Assembly (NCBI RefSeq): GCF_022698165.1
Contig: NZ_JALDAY010000004.1
Coordinates: 558,001 to 622,000, forward strand
Direction: 5' to 3'
From: Streptomyces cylindrosporus
Lineage (GTDB): Bacteria > Actinomycetota > Actinomycetes > Streptomycetales > Streptomycetaceae
Length of the DNA stretch: 64,000 bases
Shown here: in pieces, positions 8,955 to 17,927 of the stretch
Position numbering within the stretch: the first letter of the stretch is position 1
How the letters are laid out: each line of letters starts with the position of its first letter
The notes under the pieces: generated by a model
What the model was told of the DNA's origin: nothing
Seen by the model: the letters and a program-made list of their open reading frames with translations, nothing else
Database searches by the model: none
Position numbers and translations under genes: made by a program

Positions 8955-9722
8955 GTGGTTCGCATCCGAGTGCTGGTCGTCGACGACCACCGTATCTTCG
9001 CCGAGTCGCTCGCCGCCGCCCTGGCGGCCGAGCCCGACGTCGACGTCTCCGCCGCCGGCAGCGGTCCCGCCGCGCTGCGCAGCCTGGAGCGCGCGGCCGC
9101 CGAGGGGCGCCGCTTCGACGTACTGCTGGTCGACTCCGATCTGGGCGGCAACGTGCAGGGCATACGCCCCGCCGTCCCGGTCCAGGACAACAACGAGGAC
9201 GGGCTCGTCGACGGGATCTCGCTGGTCGCCGGGGTGCGCACCGCGCAGCCGGGCGTACGGATCGTCGTGCTCGCCGAGAAGGACGATCCCCGGCGGGCCG
9301 CGCTCGCCCTGCAGGCCGGGGCCTCCGGCTGGGTCGCCAAGGACTGCTCGCTGTCCCGGCTGCTCAATGTCATACGAGGGGTCCTGCGCGACGAGACCCA
9401 TCTGCCGCCGGCGCTGCTCACGGGCGTGCTGCGGGAGCTGACGGCCGCGCGCAAGCACCGCACCGAGAGCGAACGGCTCGTGGAGTCGCTGACCCCGCGG
9501 GAGCGGGAGGTGCTCCGGTGCATGGTCGCGGGCCTCGGCCGCAAGGCCGTCGCCGAGCGGCTCTTCCTCTCCCCGCACACCGTCCGCACCCATATGCAGA
9601 ACGTCCTCGGCAAGCTGGGCGTCCACTCCACCCTGGCCGCGGTCGCGCTGGCCCGCCGGGCCGGGGTCGGTCCCGTCGACCTAGCCGGGGATGTTGTCGA
9701 ACGGGGCGGTCAACTGGCGTAG
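8955..9722 (+). CDS. LuxR/NarL-type two-component response regulator
   Basis: 255 aa, GTG start after a G-rich run. Intact receiver: acidic pair in 'VLVVDDHRIFAESL', phospho-acceptor Asp in 'FDVLLVDSDLGG', and Lys in 'GWVAKD'. A spacer of about 25 residues after 'VDSDLGG' (NVQGIRPAVPVQDNNEDGLVDG) is longer than usual. The C-terminal LuxR helix-turn-helix reads 'LTPREREVLRCMVAGLG ... HTVRTHMQNVLGKLGV'. No partner kinase is adjacent; a NarL-type kinase lies at 23075 but linkage is unproven. Its 3' end overlaps the convergent tamR gene by 42 bases. The 270-base upstream gap holds a 7-bp hairpin at 8765-8784 of unknown role. Confidence 0.9.
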   Translation: MVRIRVLVVDDHRIFAESLAAALAAEPDVDVSAAGSGPAALRSLERAAAEGRRFDVLLVDSDLGGNVQGIRPAVPVQDNNEDGLVDGISLVAGVRTAQPGVRIVVLAEKDDPRRAALALQAGASGWVAKDCSLSRLLNVIRGVLRDETHLPPALLTGVLRELTAARKHRTESERLVESLTPREREVLRCMVAGLGRKAVAERLFLSPHTVRTHMQNVLGKLGVHSTLAAVALARRAGVGPVDLAGDVVERGGQLA

Positions 9723-10178
9723 CAGACCCGCGAGTTCGCCTCGCTGGGCCCGGGAGAGCTCGGCGAGGATCGCGCGCTCCTGGTCGAGCAGTCCGGCCAG
9801 GGCCTGGTCCGCGCGGTCCCGGCCCTCGTCGGTCAGCCGCACCAGCACCCCGCGCCGGTCGCTGGGGTCGGGCAGCCGCTCCACCAGGCCCTTCTTGGCC
9901 AGCCGGTCGATGCGGTTCGTCATCGTGCCCGAGGTGACCAGGGTCTGCGTCAGCAGCTGTCCGGGCGAGAGCTGATACGGCGTCCCGGCCCGTCTGAGCG
10001 CGGTCAGCACGTCGAACTCCCAGGGCTCCAGGCTGTGCTCGGCGAAAGCCAGCCGGCGCGCCCGGTCCAGATGCCGGGCCAGTCTGCTCACCCGGCTGAG
10101 CACCTCGAGCGGTTCCACGTCGAGGTCCGGGCGCTCCCGGCGCCATGCTGCGACCAGCCGATCGACCTCGTCCTCCAT
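9681..10178 (-). CDS. tamR: MarR-family regulator TamR
   Basis: 165 aa winged-helix MarR protein. The DNA-binding part is 'YQLSPGQLLTQTLVTSGTMTNRIDRLAKKGLVERLPDPSDRRG', and the wing follows as VLVRLTDEGRD. It is divergent from a trans-aconitate methyltransferase gene, the arrangement described for S. coelicolor TamR. That repressor binds the intergenic DNA and is released by citrate, isocitrate and aconitate isomers, linking aconitase failure under oxidative stress to trans-aconitate detoxification. The intergenic space here contains five phased 15-bp operator-like repeats, which supports the call. Ligand response is known of the homologue, not seen here. Confidence 0.88.
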   Translation of the reverse strand: MEDEVDRLVAAWRRERPDLDVEPLEVLSRVSRLARHLDRARRLAFAEHSLEPWEFDVLTALRRAGTPYQLSPGQLLTQTLVTSGTMTNRIDRLAKKGLVERLPDPSDRRGVLVRLTDEGRDRADQALAGLLDQERAILAELSRAQRGELAGLLRQLTAPFDNIPG

Positions 10179-10196
10179 GGCGATCAGTGTAGTGGT

Positions 10197-10271
10197 TGTG
10201 TCGACATGAAGTCTCTTGATGTCGAGTCTCTTTATGTCAAGCCTCTCGATATCTAGTCTCTTGACATCAAG
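10197..10271. promoter_or_regulatory. Five tandem 15-bp TamR-type operator repeats
   Basis: Five back-to-back 15-mers at 10197, 10212, 10227, 10242 and 10257, consensus about TCTCTTGATGTCAAG. The last copy contains the inverted repeat TCTTGA-CA-TCAAGA (10259-10272). The array starts 19 bases before the tamR ATG and ends 26 bases before the tam ATG, so it covers both promoters. It is AT-rich compared with the surroundings. Confidence 0.75.
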
Positions 10272-10297
10272 AGAAATTTTCCGGGAAGGTGGACGGC

Positions 10298-11110
10298 ATG
10301 AAGACGCCCACCTGGGACCCGGCCCAGTACCTCCGTCACGCAGGCCACCGCGCCCGCCCCTTCGTCGACCTGCTCGCCCGCGTCCCCGACCTCCCCGCGG
10401 CGCAGCCCGCCGTCGCCGACCTCGGCTGCGGCCCCGGCAACGTCACCGTGCTGCTCGCCGACCGCTGGCCCACCGCGCACATCACCGGGTACGACAACTC
10501 GCCCGAGATGCTCGACCAGGCGCTGACGGAGCACGAGGGGCCGACGCCGGGCGGCGGACGCCTCGACTTCTCCCACGCCGACGTCCGCACCTGGACGCCC
10601 CCGCGGCCGTACGACCTGATCGTCTCCAATGCCACGCTGCAGTGGGTGCCGGGGCACGCGGACCGCTTCGCCGACTGGGTCGCCGGGCTCGTCCCCGGCG
10701 GGACCTTCGCCTTCCAGGTGCCCGGCAACTTCTCGGCGCCGAGCCACCAGCTGATGCGCGAACTCGCCCACTCCGCCCGCTGGAAGGACCGCCTCGCCGA
10801 GACCCTCCGGCACGACGACGCGGTGCTCGCGCCGGAGACCTACCTGGAGAAGCTGACCGGGCTCGGCTGCGAGGCGGACGTCTGGGAGACCACGTACGTC
10901 CATCTCCTGAGCGGCGAGGACCCGGTCCTCGACTGGGTGAAGGGGACGGGGCTGCGGCCGGTGCTCACCGCGCTCGCCGATGATCCGGAGGCCCGGGAGG
11001 AGTTCGTCGGCGAGTACCGCGCGGCCCTGCGCGAGGCCTATCCGGCGACCGCGCACGGCACGCCGTTCCGGTTCCGCCGCATCTTCGCCGTGGCCCGCAA
11101 GGGGGCCTGA
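10298..11110 (+). CDS. tam: Trans-aconitate 2-methyltransferase
   Basis: 270 aa class I SAM-dependent methyltransferase. Methylates trans-aconitate, an inhibitor of aconitase formed spontaneously from cis-aconitate. SAM motif I is 'VADLGCGPGNVT' (about residue 43), the acidic loop is 'ITGYDNSPEMLDQA', and motif IV is 'DLIVSNATLQWVPGH', characteristic of the Tam family; 'NFSAPSHQLMRELA' follows. ATG 10298 was chosen because GGGAAGG lies 8 bases upstream; GTG 10289 is the alternative. Regulated from the 15-bp repeat array shared with tamR. The stop overlaps the next gene by one base. Confidence 0.92.
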   Translation: MKTPTWDPAQYLRHAGHRARPFVDLLARVPDLPAAQPAVADLGCGPGNVTVLLADRWPTAHITGYDNSPEMLDQALTEHEGPTPGGGRLDFSHADVRTWTPPRPYDLIVSNATLQWVPGHADRFADWVAGLVPGGTFAFQVPGNFSAPSHQLMRELAHSARWKDRLAETLRHDDAVLAPETYLEKLTGLGCEADVWETTYVHLLSGEDPVLDWVKGTGLRPVLTALADDPEAREEFVGEYRAALREAYPATAHGTPFRFRRIFAVARKGA

Positions 11111-11481
11111 TGCTGACGGCCGTCGACCATGTGCAGCTGGCGGCGCCGGCGGGCTGCGAGGACCTCCTGCGCGCGTACTACGCCGACGTCCTCGGCATGG
11201 AGGAGATCCCGAAGCCGCCGGTGCTCGCGGCGCGGGGCGGGTGCTGGTTCCGGGCGGGGACCGTGCAGCTGCATCTGGGGATCGAGGAGGACTTCCGTCC
11301 GGCGCGGAAGGCCCACCCGGGGCTGCTGGTCACGGGCATCGAGGCGTACGCCTCCAGGCTGGAGGCCGGGGGAGCGCGGGTCGTCTGGGACGGGAACCTG
11401 CCGGGGCACCGGCGCTTCTACTCCGAGGACCCCGTGGGCAACCGGCTGGAGTTCCTGGAACCGGTTTGCCCCACCCCGTGA
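11110..11481 (+). CDS. VOC/glyoxalase-fold protein
   Basis: 123 aa, single VOC module. Starts 'LTAVDHVQLAAPAG' (metal-ligand His), continues 'YYADVLGMEEIPKPP', then 'VQLHLGIEEDF', and ends 'RRFYSEDPVGNRLEFLEPV' (Glu ligand). Such proteins dimerise and act as lyases, dioxygenases or drug-binding proteins; the substrate is unknown. ATG overlaps the tam stop by one base, so it is co-translated with tam and may fall under the same operator array. Confidence 0.85.
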   Translation: MLTAVDHVQLAAPAGCEDLLRAYYADVLGMEEIPKPPVLAARGGCWFRAGTVQLHLGIEEDFRPARKAHPGLLVTGIEAYASRLEAGGARVVWDGNLPGHRRFYSEDPVGNRLEFLEPVCPTP

Positions 11482-11534
11482 GGGTTACCCGCCGTGGCGT
11501 CAGGCGAGTCCCGTGTCACTGGGAGTGATCTGCA

Positions 11535-11708
11535 ATGGCAGGCGAACAGAAGGCCAAGGGCAAGAAGGAACAGGCCAAGGGCAAGGCCGAGGAGACGATC
11601 GGCCGGGCCGTCGGCAACGAGAGCATGGAGGCCAAGGGGCGGCTGCGGCAGTCCAAGGGCGACGCCCGCCAGGCCAAGGAGAAGGCCAAGGACGCCTTCA
11701 AGCACTGA
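11535..11708 (+). CDS. CsbD-family small stress protein
   Basis: 57 aa, read directly from the sequence: MAGEQKAKGKKEQAKGKAEE, then TIGRAVGNESMEAKGRLRQS, ending in KDAFKH. It is very rich in Lys, Ala, Glu and Gln with no hydrophobic core, as in the CsbD family (B. subtilis CsbD is a SigB general-stress protein). GGAG lies about 10 bases before the ATG. Separate from the VOC gene by 53 bases. Molecular function of the family is unknown. Confidence 0.85.
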   Translation: MAGEQKAKGKKEQAKGKAEETIGRAVGNESMEAKGRLRQSKGDARQAKEKAKDAFKH

Positions 11709-11710
11709 CG

Positions 11711-11745
11711 AGCACAGACAAGCACAGACAAGCACAGACAAGCAC
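11711..11745. repeat. 10-bp tandem repeat (AGCACAGACA)
   Basis: Three perfect copies plus a half copy directly after the csbD stop; the last codons of csbD (AAGCACTGACG) look like a degenerate first copy. It lies between the convergent csbD and tetR stops. Probably slippage, no function evident. Confidence 0.7.
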
Positions 11746-11752
11746 TGGGTTT

Positions 11753-12430
11753 TCAGCTCTTGCGGCGCCCTATGAGGTGCGGCTTCGCCTCCAGCCCGTC
11801 CAGGCCGTGCCAGGCCAGGTTCACCAGATGGGCGGCGACCTCCGCCTTCTTGGGGCGCCGCACGTCCAGCCACCACTGGCCGGTCAGCGCGACCATGCCG
11901 ACCAGGGCCTGCGCGTAGAGGGGCGCCAGCTTGGGGTCGAAGCCGCGGCTCTTGAACTCGCGGCCCAGGATGTCCTCCACCTGGGTCGCGATGTCCGAGA
12001 TGAGGGACGCGAAGGAACCCGTGGACTGGGGGATGGGCGAGTCACGGACCAGGATGCGGAAGCCGTCCGTGTACTCCTCGATGTAGTCCAGGAGGGCAAA
12101 GGCCGCCTGCTCGCACAGCTCACGGGGGTGACCGGCGGTCAGCGAGCTGGTCACCATGTCCAGCAGGCGCCGCATCTCGCGGTCCACCACCACCGCGTAC
12201 AGGCCCTCCTTGCCGCCGAAGTGCTCGTACACCACCGGTTTGGAGACCCCGGCCTTCGCCGCGATCTCCTCGACCGAGGTGGCCTCGAAGCCCTTCGCGG
12301 CGAAGAGGGTGCGACCGATCTCCAGCAGCTGCGCCCGGCGCTCGGCGCCCGTCATCCGGGTGCGACGCGCTCGCCGCGGCTTCTCTGGACTCGGGGTGCT
12401 GCTCGGATCGGTCGCCACGGCGTCAATCAT
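11753..12430 (-). CDS. TetR-family regulator
   Basis: 225 aa. The N-terminal TetR helix-turn-helix is complete: 'LLEIGRTLFAAKGFEATSVEEIAAKAGVSKPVVYEHFGGKEGLY'. The C-terminal ligand domain is alpha-helical and unassigned. Its ATG overlaps the desaturase stop (ATGA), so it is the second gene of a desaturase-tetR operon. It is therefore likely to sense membrane-lipid precursors such as acyl-CoA and to repress the operon; that role is inference. A candidate operator lies at 13504-13537. Confidence 0.9.
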   Translation of the reverse strand: MIDAVATDPSSTPSPEKPRRARRTRMTGAERRAQLLEIGRTLFAAKGFEATSVEEIAAKAGVSKPVVYEHFGGKEGLYAVVVDREMRRLLDMVTSSLTAGHPRELCEQAAFALLDYIEEYTDGFRILVRDSPIPQSTGSFASLISDIATQVEDILGREFKSRGFDPKLAPLYAQALVGMVALTGQWWLDVRRPKKAEVAAHLVNLAWHGLDGLEAKPHLIGRRKS

Positions 12431-13440
12431 GCCGCCTCGGCCGTCTCCTTCCGGCGCCGAGAGCCATCCTGGCCGGTGTTACGGCGTGAATCGATACGCG
12501 AGCGTGACGGCCAGCGCACGTCGTAGGCCCAGCCGAGCTGCTCGCACCAGCGGATGATCCGCGCCGAGGAGTCCACCTGGCCGCGCATCACACCGTGCCG
12601 CGCCGAGGTCGGGTCGGCGTGGTGCAGGTTGTGCCAGGACTCGCCGCAGGACAGCACGGCCAGCCACCACACGTTGCCCGAACGGTCACGCGACTTGAAC
12701 GGCCGCTTGCCGACCGCGTGGCAGATCGAGTTGATCGACCAGGTCACGTGGTGCAGCAGCGCCACCCGGACGAGTGACCCCCAGAAGAAGCCGGTGAACG
12801 CGCCCCACCAGGACATCGTCACCAGGCCGCCGATCAGCGGGGGCAGGGCGAGGGACAGCATCGTCCAGTAGATGAACTGCCGGGAGATCGTCCGGATCGC
12901 CGGGTCCTTGATCAGGTCCGGGGCGTACTTGTCCTGCGGCGTCTGCTCCTCGTCGAACATCCAGCCGATGTGGGCCCACCACAGGCCCTTCATCAGCGCC
13001 GGCAGCGTCTCGCCGAAGCGCCACGGGGAGTGCGGGTCGCCCTCGGCGTCGGAGAACTTGTGGTGCTTGCGGTGGTCGGCGACCCAGCGCACCAGCGGGC
13101 CCTCCACCGCCATCGAGCCGGCGATGGCCAGCGCGATGCGCAGCGGCCGCTTCGCCTTGAAGGAACCGTGGGTGAAGTAGCGGTGGTATCCGATCGTCAC
13201 GCCGTGGCAGCCGAGGTAGTAGAAGAAGACCAGCAGGCCGAGGTCCAGCCAGCTCACTCCCCAGCCCCAGGCCAGCGGCACCGCGGCGATCAGGGCCAGG
13301 AAGGGGACGACGATGAAGAGGAGAAGGGCGATCTGCTCGATCGACCCCTTCTTGTCGCCGCCGAGAGTTCCCGAAGGGACAGGGGTGTCGTTGTTGTTCG
13401 CCTTCGGGGCGTCATCGATCACATCGGAACTCGTGGTCAT
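12427..13440 (-). CDS. Acyl-CoA (delta-9 type) fatty acid desaturase
   Basis: 337 aa membrane di-iron desaturase. The three histidine boxes are visible: HRYFTH, HRKHH (in VADHRKHHKFSDAEGD) and 'SWHNLHHADPTSARHG'. Membrane segments flank the boxes ('ALLLFIVVPFLALIAAV' and 'WLDLGLLVFFYYLGCHG'). It introduces a double bond into saturated acyl chains and so adjusts membrane fluidity. ATG 13440 follows AGGGGACG on the minus strand. The first residues (MTTSSDVIDDAPKANNN) are a polar tail. First gene of the operon with tetR. Confidence 0.93.
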   Translation of the reverse strand: MTTSSDVIDDAPKANNNDTPVPSGTLGGDKKGSIEQIALLLFIVVPFLALIAAVPLAWGWGVSWLDLGLLVFFYYLGCHGVTIGYHRYFTHGSFKAKRPLRIALAIAGSMAVEGPLVRWVADHRKHHKFSDAEGDPHSPWRFGETLPALMKGLWWAHIGWMFDEEQTPQDKYAPDLIKDPAIRTISRQFIYWTMLSLALPPLIGGLVTMSWWGAFTGFFWGSLVRVALLHHVTWSINSICHAVGKRPFKSRDRSGNVWWLAVLSCGESWHNLHHADPTSARHGVMRGQVDSSARIIRWCEQLGWAYDVRWPSRSRIDSRRNTGQDGSRRRKETAEAA

Positions 13441-13752
13441 GGGGCGTCCCCTGTGGGGTCGAGGGTTGAGGCAGTGCCGGGTCGGCTGGAGGGACCGTGC
13501 CCGGGTTCCGTTACAACGGTCCCTACGGTTCCGTAACCTACGGCGACGTAAGTATGGCAGTGCGCCGCCCGGCGGCAAGAGCCCGAGAGTCTGCGCGTCC
13601 GCATGGACACCTATCCTTGGAGTCGGTCGGACAGCGCGGTCCGCTCTGATTCCTTCCCGGAAGTCAGGGCCGTATGCGGCACCCGCCGCGGCGGCCCCGG
13701 GCAGCCGGGTTCCCCTGCCGGACGAGCTTCAACACTGCAAGGAGCCGCACCT
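13441..13752. promoter_or_regulatory. Divergent desaturase/ppc promoter region
   Basis: 312 bp without a gene. It holds a palindrome TACGG-TT-CCGTA (13524-13535) inside a wider inverted arrangement of GTTAC (13510-13514) and GTAAC (13533-13537), with GTTCCGTTAC and GTTCCGTAAC as near-direct repeats. This is a plausible operator for the TetR protein of the desaturase operon. The ppc ribosome site AAGGAG is at 13739-13744. Confidence 0.5.
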
Positions 13753-16494
13753 GTGAGCAGTGCCGACGACCAGACCGTGTCCCGGGCGACCACCAGCCCC
13801 GAGCTACGCGCCGACATCCGCCGGCTGGGTGACCTCCTGGGCGAGGCGCTCGTCCGGCAGGAGGGGCCCGAGCTGCTGGAACTCGTCGAGAAGGTCCGCC
13901 GCCTGACCCGCGAGGACGGAGAGGCCGCCGCCGAGCTGCTGCGCGGCATCGAGCTGGAGACCGCCGCCAAGCTGGTGCGCGCCTTCTCGACCTACTTCCA
14001 CCTGGCCAACGTCACCGAGCAGGTGCACCGGGGCCGCGAGCTGCGCGCCCGGCGCGCCGCCGAGGGCGGTCTGCTGGCCCGCACCGCCGACCGCCTCAAG
14101 GACGCCGACCCCGAGCACCTGCGCCAGACGGTCGCCAACCTCAACGTCCGGCCCGTCTTCACCGCCCACCCCACCGAGGCCGCGCGCCGCTCGGTCCTCA
14201 ACAAGCTCCGGCGCATCGCGACCCTCCTGGAGACCCCGGTCATCGAGTCCGACCGGCGCCGCTACGACACCCGTCTGGCCGAGAACATCGACCTCGTCTG
14301 GCAGACGGACGAGCTGCGCGTCGTCCGCCCGGAGCCCGCCGACGAGGCCCGCAACGCCATCTACTACCTGGACGAACTGCACGCGGGCGCGGTCGGCGAC
14401 GTCCTGGAGGACCTCACGGCCGAGCTGGAGCGGGTCGGCGTGAAGCTGCCGGACGACACCCGTCCGCTGACCTTCGGCACCTGGATCGGCGGCGACCGTG
14501 ACGGCAACCCGAACGTCACCCCCCAGGTCACCTGGGACGTCCTGATCCTCCAGCACGAGCACGGCATCAACGACGCCCTGGAGATGGTCGACGAGCTGCG
14601 CGGCTTCCTCTCCAACTCCATCCGCTACACCGGCGCCACCCAGGAGCTCCTCGACTCCCTCCAGGCCGACCTGGAGCGCCTGCCGGAGATCAGCCCCCGC
14701 TACAAGCGTCTCAACGCCGAGGAGCCCTACCGCCTCAAGGCCACCTGCATCCGGCAGAAGCTGGAGAACACCAAGCAGCGCCTGGCCAGGGGCATCCCGC
14801 ACGAGGAGGGCCACGACTACCTCGGCACCTCCGAGCTGCTGGCCGACCTCACCCTCATCCAGAGCTCCCTGCGCGAGCACCGCGGCGGCCTCTTCGCCGA
14901 CGGCCGCCTGGACCGCACGATCCGCACGCTGGCCGCCTTCGGCCTCCAGCTCGCGACCATGGACGTACGAGAGCACGCGGACGCCCACCACCACGCGCTC
15001 GGCCAGCTCTTCGACCGGCTCGGCGAGGAGTCCTGGCGGTACGTCGACATGCCCCGCGAGTACCGGTCCCGGCTGCTCGCGAAGGAGCTGCGGTCCCGTC
15101 GTCCGCTGGCCCCCACCCCGGCGCCCGTGGACGCGGCAGGCGCCAAGACCCTCGGCGTGTTCGAGACGGTCAAGCGGGCCCTGGAGGTCTTCGGGCCCGA
15201 GGTCATCGAGTCGTACATCATCTCGATGTGCCAGGGCGCCGACGACGTCTTCGCCGCGGCCGTGCTCGCCCGCGAGGCCGGCCTGATCGACCTGCACGCC
15301 GGCTGGGCGAAGATCGGCATCGTGCCGCTCCTGGAGACCACGGACGAGCTCAAGGCCGCCGACACGATCCTGGAGGACATGCTCTCCGACCCGTCCTACC
15401 GGCGTCTGGTGGCGCTGCGCGGGGACGTCCAGGAGGTCATGCTCGGCTACTCCGACTCCTCCAAGTTCGGCGGCATCACCACCTCGCAGTGGGAGATCCA
15501 CCGGGCGCAGCGTCGGCTGCGCGACGTGGCGCACCGGTACGGGGTGCGCCTGCGCCTCTTCCACGGCCGCGGCGGCACCGTCGGCCGCGGCGGCGGCCCC
15601 TCGCACGACGCGATCCTCGCCCAGCCCTGGGGCACCCTGGAGGGCGAGATCAAGGTCACCGAGCAGGGCGAGGTCATCTCCGACAAGTACCTCGTGCCGT
15701 CGCTGGCCCGCGAGAACCTCGAACTGACCGTCGCCGCCACGCTCCAGGCCTCCGCCCTGCACACCGCCCCGCGCCAGTCCGACGAGGCGCTCGCCCGCTG
15801 GGACGCCGCGATGGACGTCGTGTCGGACGCCGCGCACGCCGCCTACCGCAGGCTCGTCGAGGACCCGGACCTGCCGACGTACTTCCTCGCGTCGACGCCG
15901 GTGGACCAGCTCGCCGAACTGCACCTCGGCTCCCGGCCCTCCCGCCGCCCCGGCTCGGGAGTCTCGCTCGACGGACTGCGGGCCATCCCGTGGGTGTTCG
16001 GCTGGACCCAGTCCCGGCAGATCGTCCCCGGCTGGTTCGGCGTCGGCTCCGGGCTCAAGGCCCTGCGCGAGGCGGGCCTGGACACCGTGCTCGACGAGAT
16101 GCACGAACAGTGGCACTTCTTCCGCAACTTCATCTCCAACGTCGAGATGACCCTCGCCAAGACGGACCTGCGGATCGCCGCCCACTACGTCGACACCCTC
16201 GTCCCGGACGAGCTCAAGCACGTCTTCGACACCATCCGCGCCGAGCACGAACTGACCGTGCGCGAGGTGCTCCGGGTCACCGGCGAGGCCGAACTCCTCG
16301 ACGCCGCCCCGGTGCTGAAGCAGACCTTCAGCATCCGCGACGCCTACCTGGACCCGATCTCCTACCTCCAGGTGACCCTCCTCAAGCGCCAGCGCGACGC
16401 GGTCGCCGCGGGCGAGGAGCCCGACCCGCTGCTGTCCCGCGCCCTGCTCCTCACGGTCAACGGCGTGGCGGCGGGCCTGCGCAACACCGGCTGA
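13753..16494 (+). CDS. ppc: Phosphoenolpyruvate carboxylase
   Basis: 913 aa. Carboxylates PEP with bicarbonate to oxaloacetate, the main anaplerotic feed of the TCA cycle. Family motifs: '[19 protein letters not shown]' (catalytic His), '[17 protein letters not shown]', '[15 protein letters not shown]', and the catalytic loop '[19 protein letters not shown]'. Ends '...[10 protein letters not shown]', the conserved PEPC C-terminus. GTG 13753 was chosen because AAGGAG lies 8 bases upstream and the family N-terminus begins here; the open frame extends to 13603 without a better site. Full length. Confidence 0.97.
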   Translation: MSSADDQTVSRATTSPELRADIRRLGDLLGEALVRQEGPELLELVEKVRRLTREDGEAAAELLRGIELETAAKLVRAFSTYFHLANVTEQVHRGRELRARRAAEGGLLARTADRLKDADPEHLRQTVANLNVRPVFTAHPTEAARRSVLNKLRRIATLLETPVIESDRRRYDTRLAENIDLVWQTDELRVVRPEPADEARNAIYYLDELHAGAVGDVLEDLTAELERVGVKLPDDTRPLTFGTWIGGDRDGNPNVTPQVTWDVLILQHEHGINDALEMVDELRGFLSNSIRYTGATQELLDSLQADLERLPEISPRYKRLNAEEPYRLKATCIRQKLENTKQRLARGIPHEEGHDYLGTSELLADLTLIQSSLREHRGGLFADGRLDRTIRTLAAFGLQLATMDVREHADAHHHALGQLFDRLGEESWRYVDMPREYRSRLLAKELRSRRPLAPTPAPVDAAGAKTLGVFETVKRALEVFGPEVIESYIISMCQGADDVFAAAVLAREAGLIDLHAGWAKIGIVPLLETTDELKAADTILEDMLSDPSYRRLVALRGDVQEVMLGYSDSSKFGGITTSQWEIHRAQRRLRDVAHRYGVRLRLFHGRGGTVGRGGGPSHDAILAQPWGTLEGEIKVTEQGEVISDKYLVPSLARENLELTVAATLQASALHTAPRQSDEALARWDAAMDVVSDAAHAAYRRLVEDPDLPTYFLASTPVDQLAELHLGSRPSRRPGSGVSLDGLRAIPWVFGWTQSRQIVPGWFGVGSGLKALREAGLDTVLDEMHEQWHFFRNFISNVEMTLAKTDLRIAAHYVDTLVPDELKHVFDTIRAEHELTVREVLRVTGEAELLDAAPVLKQTFSIRDAYLDPISYLQVTLLKRQRDAVAAGEEPDPLLSRALLLTVNGVAAGLRNTG

Positions 16495-16510
16495 CGAACG
16501 TGCAGTTGGG

Positions 16511-16545
16511 GGTGCCCCCGAGCCTGGTACGGGCTCGGGGGCACC
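16511..16545. terminator. Bidirectional hairpin terminator
   Basis: Perfect 14-bp stem (16511-16524 with 16532-16545) and 7-nt loop, between ppc and the convergent LAETG protein gene. T-rich stretch TCTCTTCTTCT follows on the ppc side. Confidence 0.8.
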
Positions 16546-16563
16546 TCCGTCTCTTCTTCTACG

Positions 16564-17238
16564 TCAGACCCGGCGCCGCCTGGCCACGAGGTAACCGCCC
16601 CCGGCGACCAGCGCCGCCGCGAGCCCGGAGAGCAGGGCGACGGGGGCGCCGTTGCCGGTCTCGGCGAGGTCGCCCGACTCGCCGCCCTGCGCGGAGGGCG
16701 ACGCGGACGGGGCAGAGCCGGCGGCCGGACTCGCGGACGACCCGGGCGAGTTCGGCGAGGCGGACGCGGACGCCGACGCGGACGGCGTCGAGGTGGACGT
16801 CGTACCGCCGCCGCCCTTCGCGTCGTCGTCCCCGCAGTCGGTCCAGAACACCTTGTGCTTGGCGGCGCCCTTCTCGCCGGCGAAGTTCCAGAACAGCTTG
16901 TAGTGGCCGTCGGGCAGTGACAGGTCCTCCGTGCGGCCGTGGCCCTGGGCGTCCAGGACGATGTCGCCGGACTTCACGGTCTCGCCCTTGGTGTGGGCGG
17001 TCGGGGCCCAGGCCTCGATGTGCCAGCCGACCTGCTGGCCGCCGTCGAAGCCGAAGGCGTCCAGGTAGAAGGTGCAGACGTGCGGCTCGTTGCGCCTGAG
17101 CTCTTCGCCGGTCCTGGCGTCGTGGATCTTCACGGTCCCGTTGTCACCGGGAGCGGTGGCGTGGGCGGTGACCGGGGCGGCGAACAAGGTGGCCGCGGCG
17201 ACGGCGGACAGGGCGCCGGCGCGGGTGAGGGTACGCAT
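16564..17238 (-). CDS. LAETG-anchored (sortase E-type) secreted protein
   Basis: 224 aa. Signal peptide 'RTLTRAGALSAVAAATLFAA' with cleavage near 'ATA'. A globular part follows with 'HVCTFYLDAFGFDGGQQVGWHIEAW' and 'DLSLPDGHYKLFWNFAGEKG'. Next comes a Ser/Pro/Ala-rich wall-spanning stretch, then LAETG, a hydrophobic segment and the basic tail VARRRRV. LAXTG is the motif used by Streptomyces class E sortases, which also anchor long chaplins, so the protein is probably linked to peptidoglycan. Ligand unknown. ATG 17250 would add MDCP; 17238 gives the cleaner signal peptide. Confidence 0.85.
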   Translation of the reverse strand: MRTLTRAGALSAVAAATLFAAPVTAHATAPGDNGTVKIHDARTGEELRRNEPHVCTFYLDAFGFDGGQQVGWHIEAWAPTAHTKGETVKSGDIVLDAQGHGRTEDLSLPDGHYKLFWNFAGEKGAAKHKVFWTDCGDDDAKGGGGTTSTSTPSASASASASPNSPGSSASPAAGSAPSASPSAQGGESGDLAETGNGAPVALLSGLAAALVAGGGYLVARRRRV

Positions 17239-17372
17239 GGGGCAGTCCATCTTCGAGTTACGGACGGGAAGATGTGGAGGGGGCGGCTCAGCTTCCAGCC
17301 GTGACTGACCTACGGTCAATCACGAACAGGCAACACACAGACTCTCCACACGAGGGAGAACAGGGAAAGCCG

Positions 17373-17885
17373 TCAGATCGTCACGAAAGCTGCCGTGAGC
17401 AGCGCGATCCCGGTCCCGGCCATGACCCACGCGGCCCGCGTCCGGCGCAGCCCGCCCGCCACGACCACCGACGCCAGCAGCAGCGCGCCGCCCATCGGGA
17501 CCCACGAGTACAGGATCCCGGCCGGCCCCGAGCGCACGACCTCGTCGCTGCCGGGCATGACGACGACGGTGTAGCGCCGCCCCTTCTTCACCGCGACGGT
17601 CCTGTCGATGACGACCCGCTCCCGCGCCGTCGACCCCTGCGAGACCGGCGTGTAGGGACCCGTGCAGGTGTCCGCCCCGCACCGCGTCACCTCGATCGTG
17701 CCGGTCTCCCGCCCCTTGGTGAGCATCACGTACGGCGCGGTCCGCCACGAGGCCCACACCCCGGCGATCAGGATCAGCGCCGCGACGGTACCCATCGCCG
17801 CGACCCGCCCGAACCGCAGCGCGGCGGCGGATGCCTGTCGAGGTGCCTGACGGGAGGCGGTGGCTGCGGGCATGGCGGGGATCAT
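17373..17885 (-). CDS. Hypothetical membrane protein
   Basis: About 170 aa depending on start (GTG 17900, ATG 17885 or ATG 17873 are possible; no clear ribosome site decides). One hydrophobic segment near the N-terminus (GTVAALILIAGVWASW), an extracytoplasmic middle with a Cys pair (VTRCGADTCTGPY), and two C-terminal helices (GGALLLASVVVAGGL and WVMAGTGIALLTAAFV). Follows pth on the same strand after 42 bases. No family recognised. Confidence 0.65.
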   Translation of the reverse strand: MIPAMPAATASRQAPRQASAAALRFGRVAAMGTVAALILIAGVWASWRTAPYVMLTKGRETGTIEVTRCGADTCTGPYTPVSQGSTARERVVIDRTVAVKKGRRYTVVVMPGSDEVVRSGPAGILYSWVPMGGALLLASVVVAGGLRRTRAAWVMAGTGIALLTAAFVTI

Positions 17886-17927
17886 TGGCCATGCCCGCAC
17901 GATCGGTCAACTCGGATGGGGGACAAG

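Noticed and set aside
13804..16248. 814-codon minus-strand frame opposite ppc
   Set aside because: Shadow frame produced by codon bias of ppc.
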